Positions 1 through 6,636 of a DNA stretch of 9,346 nucleotides are shown here, piece by piece. Numbering within the stretch: position 1 is the first letter of the stretch; each line of letters begins with the position of its first letter. Under the pieces are notes generated by a model. That model was not told where the DNA came from and ran no database searches. It saw only the letters and a list, made by a program, of their open reading frames with translations. The position numbers and the translations under genes are program-made. Location: contig CAMUQM010000069.1 of the NCBI GenBank assembly GCA_947095945.1, forward strand, positions 1 to 9,346, given 5' to 3'. The DNA is from an uncultured Prevotella sp. Lineage in GTDB: Bacteria > Bacteroidota > Bacteroidia > Bacteroidales > Bacteroidaceae.

Positions 1-73
1 GAAGTGCCTCATGCTTCAAGTCACCACTTCCCGAACGATCGATTATCTCGTCAAAGTTATAAGTCTTCATCAT
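1..73 (-). CDS. MalY/PatB-type PLP-dependent C-S lyase/aminotransferase, N-terminal fragment
   Basis: Only the first 24 codons lie in the window; the gene continues past the left edge. The translation begins MMKTYNFDEIIDRSGSGD and goes on to LKHEAL. The NFDEIIDRSG opening is characteristic of MalY/PatB-type fold-type I PLP enzymes (cystathionine beta-lyase/cysteine desulfhydrase group). Family members cleave the C-S bond of cystathionine or cysteine, giving homocysteine or sulfide plus pyruvate and ammonia in the cytoplasm. The first ATG (73-71) overlaps the TGA (72-70) of the preceding PLP-enzyme remnant in an ATGA arrangement, and a second ATG follows directly. GGAAG just upstream could serve as a weak ribosome site. 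The overlap implies translational coupling with the upstream gene before that gene was damaged. The catalytic lysine lies outside the window, so the exact substrate cannot be judged; malY and patB are equally possible names. Confidence 0.82.
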   Translation of the reverse strand, partial: MMKTYNFDEIIDRSGSGDLKHEAL

Positions 74-377
74 GCTTCCAAAGCCTGTTTAATATCATCA
101 AAGAAAGCAGCGTATTGCTGATAGCAGCCATGCCTGAGTTGAAAGCAATAACATTCTCAGCACCAGTCAAAGCCTTAACACGCTGTTCGAGATTAGTCAC
201 TGTTGGGTTCTCCACACGTGAATAATCAGGAGCATCAATACGTCCACAAAAGGCATCAGCCATCACTTCCGCATTGTCAAACTCAAAAGCAACAGCATTA
301 TAGATGGGCATACTTAATGCATCATAAGCATCTCTACGCTTGTAAGGCTGATGAATAGCCTGTGTCTGTTTCCTCAT
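70..377 (-). pseudogene. Cys/Met-metabolism PLP enzyme (O-acetylhomoserine sulfhydrylase-like), internal deletion with frameshift
   Basis: The N-terminal ~93 residues are clearly a trans-sulfuration-family PLP enzyme. They include AFEFDN, the YSRVENPT motif (Tyr/Arg that bind the PLP phosphate of the partner subunit) and NSGMAAI (phosphate-binding loop). After SNTLLSL the reading frame turns to unrelated residues and stops at 57-59. In the next frame the DNA reads FFDDIKQALEA and then TGA (72-70), a typical C-terminal tail of the same family, ending exactly at the MalY/PatB start. About 320 central residues, including the PLP lysine, are missing compared with the usual ~425. I infer one out-of-frame internal deletion of nearly 1 kb. 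ATG 377 is preferred as start; an in-frame TTG at 386 is the alternative. Intact relatives make homocysteine from O-acetylhomoserine and sulfide, or degrade methionine. This copy cannot be catalytic. Confidence 0.85.
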
Positions 378-422
378 ATCTTTCAAACGTTTGTGTTGTT
401 TATAAAGTATTCATAAATCAAG

Positions 423-445
423 GACGGACGGCAAAACCGTCCGTC
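423..445 (-). terminator. Hairpin after lptD, probable terminator
   Basis: A perfect 9-bp GC-rich inverted repeat (GACGGACGG / CCGTCCGTC) surrounds a 5-nt loop. It starts 22 nt after the lptD stop codon and lies before the next minus-strand gene. On the minus strand the stem is followed by CTTGATTTATG, which is only moderately T-rich, so it is not a textbook intrinsic terminator. Termination or 3'-end protection of the lptD transcript is the likeliest role. Part of the downstream PLP-gene leader is also here, so attenuation cannot be excluded. Confidence 0.5.
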
Positions 446-467
446 ATATAAGTTGTAGTTTATCTTA

Positions 468-3314
468 TTAATACCACTGTACCGCATTGGTGATACCGCT
501 TCGCTTATCATATTTCAACGCATCCGTCAGTGTTGCCGCATTACAACGGAAAGTGAAGTTATAAGAGGTATATGGTGCTAAGACTATAGAAGCACTCATA
601 TTGAAGCAGTGAAGGTCACGTGACAGGCTGGCTGTTGTCATACTCATCGCATGGTTATCGAAATCGTAACCACTTGAGAAGTTAATATTCCAACCATCAC
701 TGATGCGAATATTACCAGAGAAATTCAGTGTCTGTGTGAACTTGTAAGGGTAACGCATCGTCTTAGTATTGAACCTACCCGCTGTATTCTCACGCATCGT
801 AATACCATAACCGATTGTCAATGACCATGGCATATTGAAACTCATGTAACCATCGTCATCCGTCTCAGCAATATTACCACGCTTCTTCTTAGCAGCATAT
901 TTTCCCTTTTCAAGGTCATCATCCATGTTTGATTCGATGTTAGTATCTGGTCCATCGCTATCTACTGACACCTTATCATCATCTTTATCATCCTTACGTC
1001 CGAACCACTTCTTCAACTTCTCAGGGTTCAAAGTGAATGAGAAGTTCTGCGACATACCTTGGAAACGAGGTAAACGACCGAATCCCCACTCAGTATGATT
1101 ACCTACATAAGGAGTACCATTTGCATCAAGTTCGTAAGCATAAGTAGCAAACTGTGCATTCATGGAGAAGGTATAATTCTTCCACCACTTCAAACGCAAA
1201 CGCATACTAAGGTCACTCCAACGATGATAGTCTGCTGCAGCATTGTAAGACATACTTGCTCCTAACTCATCAATGATACTTATCTTCTTATAACCAGTAG
1301 TATCCTTATCGCTCTTAATCTTCATTTCGATGTTATTGCTAACATCCCAACTGATCATCTCAGTCTTGTACTTACCCGGCACACTATAGAGTTCATCCTG
1401 AAAAGGAGAATACTCAACAAGTTTCACATTACCGCTTGCATCGGTGTACTGGTAGCTGTCATAATAGCCATAACGACGTGCACCGAAGTTAGGTGAATAA
1501 GAGAATGAAACCTGCGGAGTGATAACATGGCGGATAGCCTGAATCTTATCACCAAAAAGTTTTCTATTAGGTGTCCAGAAACCATACAACTTTGTGCTGG
1601 CTCCCACACTCATACTCCAATTATATACATTATGGAAGCCATACGTAGTGTCTCTTACAACCTCTTTCTGAAGAGTGTTATCCCATCCTCGTGTCACTTT
1701 CTTAGAATACATACGATCCGTAAAGTTGAAGGATGGTGTCACATTGATATAATTAAATAAGGTGAAGTTTGCCTGCACTGGGATTGTATGCTGGAAAGCA
1801 TTCTTCCAATCTTTAATTAGATTAGAGTGCAAGAGTCTGTCCTCTTTCGTTGAGATTGAATTAGACAACTGACCTGTATAGCTCATTGAAATCTTCTCAT
1901 ACCAGCGCTCCTTACCCACAAGATGCTTACGCTTAAACGGATAGATACGGCTCAAACTGATGTTCAAGTCTGGCAACGTTATCTGAATAGAAGAATCACG
2001 CATATTCTGCGAAAGGTTAGTTGTTGCACTCAAAGAGAGTCCAATACTTGAAAAACCTGTGCTCCAGCTTACAGAAGAAGTTCTCGTAGACTGTGTGAGT
2101 GTCTGCGGATTATACATACTATTGAGGTTGTTACGCTCATAGCTTGATGTCGCAAAGTTCACACTTGCCGAGAGAGAGCTGTAAGGATTAGCCTTAGGAT
2201 CTTGGCGATGATTCCATTGAATCTTGAAACTCTCCTGTTCAGCAAAGTCTGGCAAGCCTTTGTCACCAGTCTTTGAATCCTGATAACTAAAGAGGAATGA
2301 GCCTGAATATCTATAACGCTTGCGGTAGTTGCTGGCTGCAGAAACACCCCAAGAACCCTTGGTATAGATTTCTCCCAAGAGTTTTAAGTCCCACTTATCA
2401 CTAATAGCAAAGTAGTAACCACCATCACGAAGATAAAAACCACGGTCGCTTTCATCACCATAACTCGGCATAATGAAACCGCTCGAATATTTCTTAGAGA
2501 ATGGGAAGAAACCGTATGGAATCGCCAATGGCAAAGGAACATCAGCCACAACAAGATAAGCTGGTCCAAAGACTACATCCTTACCCGGACGAACCTTTGC
2601 ACGAGAAAGGGCAATATAAAAATCAGGATGGGCTTTATCACAAGTAGTGTAACGACCATGCTGCAAATAAACAGAACCTGTAGAGTCACGCTTTCCTACC
2701 TCTCCACTCAAGAAACCATCTTGCTGTTCGGTATAGATACCTTTAATCAAACCCTTCTTTGACTTGAAATTAAAAGCCATCGTATCACTCTTATACTCAT
2801 CTTTACCCATTGTAAAGACTGGCTTTCCCTTAATTCCACCCTCTTCAGTAGAGTCTGCCGTACCTGTTGCACGCACAGTACTCTTATTGAGATTCATGTC
2901 TACCTTATCACTCGTAAGTTTCATATTCTCATAATCAACCTTCGAGTTACCATACAAATACGCTGTACCCGACTCTGCATCATAAACGAGAGAGTCCTCT
3001 GCAGAATACTTAACAGGTGCATCAATTCCATTCGAACGTGCACGCATCATGCTATCGGCACGAATAGAATCGTCTATTGCTTTATTATGATGATAGATAG
3101 CCAACTGAAGAGAATCCATCTTCGTGGTATCTGGAATATTCTTATCAACCTCCTTACTAACCTTTGGTGTCTGCCCTTTCAATAAAGTATCAACCACAAC
3201 CGTGCTTGCCTTTACCTTCTTGGTCTTCTTACCTTGAGGTATAGGCATATTGACACTTGCCATTGCAAACACAACAACAAAGGATAATAGGAATATAATG
3301 CTCTTATTTCTCAT
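468..3314 (-). CDS. lptD: LPS assembly outer-membrane protein LptD (Bacteroidota type)
   Basis: A 948-residue protein with a Sec signal sequence (basic MRNK, then a hydrophobic stretch to about residue 20). A Ser/Thr/Asp-rich linker follows, then an LptA/OstA-like periplasmic region (about 100-230, with repeated LVYDAESGTAYLYGNSKV-type strands). The rest is a long beta-barrel of alternating aromatic/polar strands ending in aromatic WY, as expected for BAM-assembled proteins. The stretch YTTCDKAHPDFYI, then IPYGFFPFSKKYSSGFIMPSYG (about 222-286), matches the LptD signature region at the plug/barrel boundary. LptD, with LptE, inserts LPS into the outer leaflet. Only three cysteines are visible (225, 903, 924), unlike the four-cysteine two-disulfide scheme of E. 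coli. A highly acidic, lysine-bearing loop at about 773-823 interrupts the barrel. The gene has its own promoter-like box, and ATG 3314 begins the signal peptide directly. Confidence 0.9.
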   Translation of the reverse strand: MRNKSIIFLLSFVVVFAMASVNMPIPQGKKTKKVKASTVVVDTLLKGQTPKVSKEVDKNIPDTTKMDSLQLAIYHHNKAIDDSIRADSMMRARSNGIDAPVKYSAEDSLVYDAESGTAYLYGNSKVDYENMKLTSDKVDMNLNKSTVRATGTADSTEEGGIKGKPVFTMGKDEYKSDTMAFNFKSKKGLIKGIYTEQQDGFLSGEVGKRDSTGSVYLQHGRYTTCDKAHPDFYIALSRAKVRPGKDVVFGPAYLVVADVPLPLAIPYGFFPFSKKYSSGFIMPSYGDESDRGFYLRDGGYYFAISDKWDLKLLGEIYTKGSWGVSAASNYRKRYRYSGSFLFSYQDSKTGDKGLPDFAEQESFKIQWNHRQDPKANPYSSLSASVNFATSSYERNNLNSMYNPQTLTQSTRTSSVSWSTGFSSIGLSLSATTNLSQNMRDSSIQITLPDLNISLSRIYPFKRKHLVGKERWYEKISMSYTGQLSNSISTKEDRLLHSNLIKDWKNAFQHTIPVQANFTLFNYINVTPSFNFTDRMYSKKVTRGWDNTLQKEVVRDTTYGFHNVYNWSMSVGASTKLYGFWTPNRKLFGDKIQAIRHVITPQVSFSYSPNFGARRYGYYDSYQYTDASGNVKLVEYSPFQDELYSVPGKYKTEMISWDVSNNIEMKIKSDKDTTGYKKISIIDELGASMSYNAAADYHRWSDLSMRLRLKWWKNYTFSMNAQFATYAYELDANGTPYVGNHTEWGFGRLPRFQGMSQNFSFTLNPEKLKKWFGRKDDKDDDKVSVDSDGPDTNIESNMDDDLEKGKYAAKKKRGNIAETDDDGYMSFNMPWSLTIGYGITMRENTAGRFNTKTMRYPYKFTQTLNFSGNIRISDGWNINFSSGYDFDNHAMSMTTASLSRDLHCFNMSASIVLAPYTSYNFTFRCNAATLTDALKYDKRSGITNAVQWY

Positions 3315-3329
3315 TGCCTAAATAACGTG

Positions 3330-3337
3330 CAAAAATA
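3330..3337 (-). promoter_or_regulatory. Bacteroidota -7 promoter box for lptD
   Basis: The minus strand reads TATTTTTG, a perfect TAnnTTTG match, 15 nt before the lptD ATG. About 16 nt further upstream is TTTATG, a partial match to the -33 TTTG element. The transcript would have a very short leader of roughly 10 nt. The assignment is from the consensus only. Confidence 0.5.
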
Positions 3338-3605
3338 CTGAAATAATGCCGAACATAAACACCATTACGCTATTTTAACTTTTTTAATAATGCACCTACA
3401 CATAAACAAAAGCCCACTGACAATTCATCCTGCCCTCGTTCTCCGACTCTGAAAACATCTTCTTTATAACGCCCCAAAAGCACTAACCGAGATGTAAAAA
3501 ATCATTACATATTTTCAAACAAAAGACCTAATAATAAAGGCAAAAACACGTATAAAAACCAAGTTTGCAATCAATTGAAAATCAACTAATTATATAACCG
3601 CGCAA

Positions 3606-3715
3606 CAAAAGGTGCTTAATTAGGCTTCAAAAGGGCGTTAGTAAGACCTCAAAAGGGCATCTTTTGCAAGCCTATTAGGCATCTTTTAGAAGCCAAAAGA
3701 CCATGTATTGATTTT
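3606..3715. repeat. Five degenerate tandem units in exact 22-bp phase
   Basis: Units begin at 3606, 3628, 3650, 3672 and 3694, each 22 bp. Four of the five start with CAAAAG, and units 2 and 3 share CAAAAGGGC; unit 4 starts CTATTAGGC instead. Units 3 and 4 match at 16 of 22 positions and share GGCATCTTTT. The phase is exact while the sequence drifts, and no unique spacers separate the units, so this is not a CRISPR. No reading frame crosses it. It may be a dispersed Prevotella-type intergenic repeat, an RNA structure, or a protein-binding array; two helical turns per unit would put bound proteins on one face. Function unknown. Confidence 0.7.
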
Positions 3716-3801
3716 GAGTAATACGAAAAGTCTTTACAACATTCACTATATACGTGAGTAAGGTTGTGTATAAAAATGGTCAGACAGATAGATGCCTTAA
3801 T

Positions 3802-5610
3802 TTAATCTAAGCACAATCCTAACGTCTCAACAAGCTTCTTTACAGGATGATTCGTTTCCAATAGTTTATTGAAAGACTCACGAGGAGTAAGCATTGGTTT
3901 AATTTCTTCACGCTTAGCAAGACGAATATCGACTTCTATCTGCCCATTATGCAGCTCTTTAGCCAAGGTGGCACGAATACGCGACTTAATCGTTAGCATT
4001 TCGTTGAGCTGAATATTATTATCTGCAAGCACCAAGATTGCTGGATATTCTGTGATTATGGGCGTAATATTCTTCATACGTTGTGCCAAAGCCTGCATCT
4101 TCTCAGGCATTCGTGAACACATAGCACGCCAACTCACAACAAGGTCTTGCTGCGAAAAACCTTCTTTTTCGTCCTTATTGGTTATTTCAACTTCTTCTTC
4201 CTGCTTACGTTTCTTGTCGTTTTTAATCAGATTATTGAACGACATTGTCAATGAACCAAGATTAACAGACTTCGGAAGGGCAGACGACACGTTTATATTT
4301 GAACGTTCACCAGAGGTTTTTGCAATAGGCTTTTCAGACGATAACATAACCTCAACAGACACTGTTCCACCATCATTAGAGTTGCGAACAGTGTCATCAT
4401 CACGTCTTAGGCTCCCGACCACCTGCGGAGTCGGTTTCTGTTGAGCCTTCAGAATAAGATTCTTGAACAGGGATTTTAATCGCTTAGGGCTACGCCCCGA
4501 GGCTGGGACATCATCCTTCTGCGTAATCTGTGCCACTTGAATGAGCGTCAACTCTACTAATAAACGTTTGTTAGAACTCTGACGATATTCCACATCACAG
4601 CGATTCATAATCTGCAGTGCCGTATAAAGGAAGTTGACAGGACATTTTTGTGCCTGCTGTTGGTAACGATTGCGCAACTGTTCGCTAACTTCAAGCAAAG
4701 GAAGTGTCTGTGCATCCTTTGCCATCAAAACGTTACGAACATGAGAAGCCAGTCCGTTTATCAGATGTCCACCATCAAAACCTTTATTGATAACCGTATT
4801 TAGGAGTACCATCACCTCACTAACTTTATTCTCTAAAGCAAGATCGATGATATTAAAATAGTTTTCAGCATCAAGTACATTCAAGTCCTCTATCACCTTC
4901 TGATAAGTGATATTTCCTTGTGAGAAACTTGCTGCTTGGTCGAAGATAGAGAGTGCATCACGCATTCCACCATCAGCTTTCTCTGCAATAACACTCAGTG
5001 CCTCTTCATCAAACTGTATATTCTCTTTCTCAGCAACACTTTTAAGATGGTTGATGATGTTTGGAACTGTCATACGCTCGAAGTCGTAGATTTGACAGCG
5101 AGAAAGAATCGTTGGGAGAATCTTATGTTTCTCAGTTGTTGCAAGGATGAAGATAACATGTGCGGGTGGTTCTTCCAACGTCTTAAGGAAAGCATTGAAA
5201 GCTGCTGTTGAGAGCATGTGAACCTCGTCAATGATAAAGACCTTATAACGTCCTACCTGTGGCGGGATTCGGGTCTGCTCCATCAATGACTTGATATTCT
5301 CAACAGAGTTATTGCTGGCGGCATCTAACTCGAAGATATTATAACTTCGTCCTTCTCCAAACGCTTTACAACTCTCACACTCGTTACAAGCCTCACCATC
5401 AGCCGTAGGATGTTCGCAGTTAATAGCCTTCGCAAAAATACGAGCACAGGTTGTTTTACCCACACCTCGTGGACCGCAGAAAAGGTAAGCATGAGCCAGT
5501 TTACCACTCTTCACAGCATTCTTCAGCGTAGTAGTCAACGCCTGTTGTCCAACGACAGAGTCAAAGGACATAGGACGGTACTTTCGCGCCGAAACAATAT
5601 ATTCATCCAT
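3802..5610 (-). CDS. dnaX: DNA polymerase III subunit gamma/tau (clamp loader ATPase)
   Basis: A 602-residue clamp-loader subunit that loads the sliding clamp and, through its C-terminus, links to the polymerase. Numbered from ATG 5610: SARKYRPMSFDSVVGQ at the N-terminus, Walker A GPRGVGKT at 46-53, zinc-binding cysteines C65, C75, C78 and C81, Walker B FIIDEVH about 125-131, sensor region ATTEKHKILPTILSRC ending in the SRC motif at about 170-172, then the helical lid/domain III. A charged, variable linker (about 370-480) precedes a C-terminal tau-like domain. An in-frame TTG at 5637 would extend the protein by nine residues, but that codon lies inside a perfect promoter box, so ATG 5610 is the likely start. 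No A-run of six or more was found, so an E. coli-style slippery site for a short gamma form is not apparent. It is divergent from the FtsB-family gene. Confidence 0.97.
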   Translation of the reverse strand: MDEYIVSARKYRPMSFDSVVGQQALTTTLKNAVKSGKLAHAYLFCGPRGVGKTTCARIFAKAINCEHPTADGEACNECESCKAFGEGRSYNIFELDAASNNSVENIKSLMEQTRIPPQVGRYKVFIIDEVHMLSTAAFNAFLKTLEEPPAHVIFILATTEKHKILPTILSRCQIYDFERMTVPNIINHLKSVAEKENIQFDEEALSVIAEKADGGMRDALSIFDQAASFSQGNITYQKVIEDLNVLDAENYFNIIDLALENKVSEVMVLLNTVINKGFDGGHLINGLASHVRNVLMAKDAQTLPLLEVSEQLRNRYQQQAQKCPVNFLYTALQIMNRCDVEYRQSSNKRLLVELTLIQVAQITQKDDVPASGRSPKRLKSLFKNLILKAQQKPTPQVVGSLRRDDDTVRNSNDGGTVSVEVMLSSEKPIAKTSGERSNINVSSALPKSVNLGSLTMSFNNLIKNDKKRKQEEEVEITNKDEKEGFSQQDLVVSWRAMCSRMPEKMQALAQRMKNITPIITEYPAILVLADNNIQLNEMLTIKSRIRATLAKELHNGQIEVDIRLAKREEIKPMLTPRESFNKLLETNHPVKKLVETLGLCLD

Positions 5611-5634
5611 AACTTTAAAATCTAATTGTATATG

Positions 5635-5642
5635 CAAAGGTA
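5635..5642 (-). promoter_or_regulatory. -7 promoter box for dnaX
   Basis: The minus strand reads TACCTTTG, a perfect TAnnTTTG match, 24 nt before the ATG at 5610. No clear -33 TTTG is visible. The box includes the TTG at 5637-5635 that an automatic caller would take as a start, so transcription should begin downstream of that codon. This decides in favour of ATG 5610. Confidence 0.6.
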
Positions 5643-5738
5643 ATAAAAGTTAAGAAAAGAGGAGGAAGGTAGGAAGAATTAAATTGTTAATTTGCTAAAA
5701 ATATAGATGTTTAATGCGCCGATATGCAATCTTTTCCT

Positions 5739-5746
5739 TACTTTTG
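5739..5746 (+). promoter_or_regulatory. -7 promoter box for the ftsB-like gene
   Basis: TACTTTTG is a perfect TAnnTTTG match, 19 nt before GTG 5766. It lies downstream of the upstream ATG at 5724, which would therefore be outside the transcript. With the dnaX box on the other strand it makes a compact divergent promoter region, with about 96 bp between the two boxes. Confidence 0.55.
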
Positions 5747-5765
5747 CAAAAAAGAATGTAAAGAA

Positions 5766-6110
5766 GTGAGTAAGATTACCGGACATATTTACAATTTTTT
5801 TAGTCGATTTAAGTTTCATATCGTCATCATCTTTGGCGTACTCATTGTAGGCGTACTGGATGAGAACAGTTTTATGAAACGCATAGAGTATGCTTATCAG
5901 ATTGAAGACCTAAAAGCTGAAATCCAAAAGTATAACAGCCAATACCAGCATGACACGCAACAGCTTAAGGAACTTAAAACAGATCCGAAAGCAATTGCAC
6001 GTGTAGCTCGGGAACGTTACTTTATGAAAGCTGACGATGAGGACATCTTCGTTTTGAGTGATGATGAGCAACAAACTGAAAACACAGCCAAAAATGAGAC
6101 AACTGAATAA
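5766..6110 (+). CDS. ftsB: FtsB/DivIC-family septum formation protein
   Basis: A 114-residue bitopic membrane protein. A short basic cytoplasmic N-terminus precedes one membrane helix (about 17-32, FHIVIIFGVLIVGVL). A coiled coil follows (about 37-72, YQIEDLKAEIQKYNSQYQHD and on), then the conserved tail KTDPKAIARVARERYFMK and an acidic end. The order and the DP-x-x-I-x-x-x-AREKY-like motif define the FtsB/DivIC family, which forms a division complex with FtsL and FtsQ and helps activate septal peptidoglycan synthesis. GTG 5766 is chosen because an in-frame ATG at 5724 lies upstream of the promoter box and would add an unlikely cysteine-containing stretch. DivIC is an equally valid name. The 3' end overlaps the next gene, suggesting coupling. 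Confidence 0.85.
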   Translation: MSKITGHIYNFFSRFKFHIVIIFGVLIVGVLDENSFMKRIEYAYQIEDLKAEIQKYNSQYQHDTQQLKELKTDPKAIARVARERYFMKADDEDIFVLSDDEQQTENTAKNETTE

Positions 6111-6528
6111 ACTCGAATCAATTATTTACCTTTTGGGAGGAATCATAATGGTTATAGGTGCAGGCTTGTACGCTTTCCTTTTGATTCAACCAATAGCCTG
6201 TTGGCTAATGCTTGCTGGTGCTGTTGCATTTTCCCTTATGCAGTCACGTCAGCGATACCTTGGTACATCTCTTTCTATTCGTCGCCTACGCAAGATTATG
6301 ACCCTTGCAGGCTGGGGATTCATCCTTGCAGGATTCTTTATGATAGAAGATTCCTACCATTTCCTTCGCCCTATATTTGCAGAATCAATGGATAGCTATG
6401 GCAGCTATGTAAGTATCTTCCACCACAATTGGGTCATACTCCTACTCATTTCTGCTATCATTGAGATGTACACTACCCATCGTATCAGCTACGAACTAAA
6501 AAAAGAGAGCGAAAGTCCAAGCACCTAA
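6094..6528 (+). CDS. Four-helix inner-membrane protein of unknown function, coupled to the ftsB-like gene
   Basis: A 144-residue integral membrane protein that I do not recognise as a named family. Four hydrophobic segments are seen at about 9-31, 33-50, 68-84 and 113-126. The loop between helices 2 and 3 is strongly basic (SRQRYLGTSLSIRRLRK), so by the positive-inside rule that loop and both termini should be cytoplasmic. A 28-residue loop rich in aromatic residues between helices 3 and 4 would face the periplasm. ATG 6094 overlaps the FtsB-like gene by 17 bp; ATGs at 6061 and 6064 are in frame and would overlap by about 50 bp. The overlap means the two genes are very likely co-transcribed and possibly translationally coupled, hinting at an envelope or division role, which is only inference. 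Confidence 0.75.
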   Translation: MRQLNKLESIIYLLGGIIMVIGAGLYAFLLIQPIACWLMLAGAVAFSLMQSRQRYLGTSLSIRRLRKIMTLAGWGFILAGFFMIEDSYHFLRPIFAESMDSYGSYVSIFHHNWVILLLISAIIEMYTTHRISYELKKESESPST

Positions 6529-6596
6529 AAAAAGCTAAAAGCTTAGAGATAGTTTTAATTTGAATAAAAAAGTTTCTCGGCTTCAATTATAGAATG

Positions 6597-6604
6597 TAAT
6601 TTTG
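6597..6604 (+). promoter_or_regulatory. -7 promoter box for the lipoprotein gene
   Basis: TAATTTTG is a perfect TAnnTTTG match, 32 nt before ATG 6637. TTTC about 20 nt upstream is a three-of-four match to the -33 TTTG. It suggests the lipoprotein gene starts a new transcript rather than simply continuing the ftsB unit. Confidence 0.5.
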
Positions 6605-6636
6605 TCAGAGAAGAAACAGAACCAGTTTAATGAACT

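Larger units (their letters stand above)
3315..3801. other. 487-bp intergenic region between lptD and dnaX
   Basis: No credible gene is seen on either strand. The lptD end holds the lptD promoter box. The stretch 3340-3600 is AT-rich and featureless apart from isolated CAAAAG words at 3407, 3475 and 3520, which echo the start of the 22-bp units found at 3606-3715. Downstream of dnaX (minus strand) there is a weak interrupted hairpin: ACAAC 3736-3740 pairs with GTTGT 3763-3767 and TCAC 3743-3746 with GTGA 3754-3757. It could mark the dnaX transcript end, but there is no clear T-run. The length and repeat content are unusual for this compact window. Confidence 0.7.

Noticed and set aside
384..393. 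10-bp palindrome CAAACGTTTG just upstream of the PLP-enzyme remnant
   Set aside because: Palindromes of this length are expected several times by chance in a 9-kb window, and nothing else marks it as an operator.
3606..3715. CRISPR array
   Set aside because: Units abut directly, are degenerate and have no spacers; no cas-like gene nearby.
3735..3770. Firm terminator downstream of dnaX
   Set aside because: The hairpin is interrupted (5 bp plus 4 bp) and no T-run follows on the minus strand; noted only within the intergenic description.
4052..4444. 130-codon plus-strand open frame opposite dnaX
   Set aside because: Lies wholly antisense to the conserved dnaX coding sequence, with no promoter-like box or family resemblance; a shadow frame.
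3802..5610. Programmed frameshift in dnaX to make a short gamma subunit
   Set aside because: No run of six or more A residues on the coding strand; the longest runs seen are five.
5724..5765. 14-residue N-terminal extension of the FtsB-like protein from ATG 5724
   Set aside because: The perfect -7 box at 5739-5746 lies inside it, so that ATG should precede the transcript.
6532..6544. AAGCT/AGCTT mini-hairpin after the membrane-protein gene as a terminator
   Set aside because: Only a 5-bp AT-rich stem with a 3-nt loop and no immediate T-run; too weak to call.
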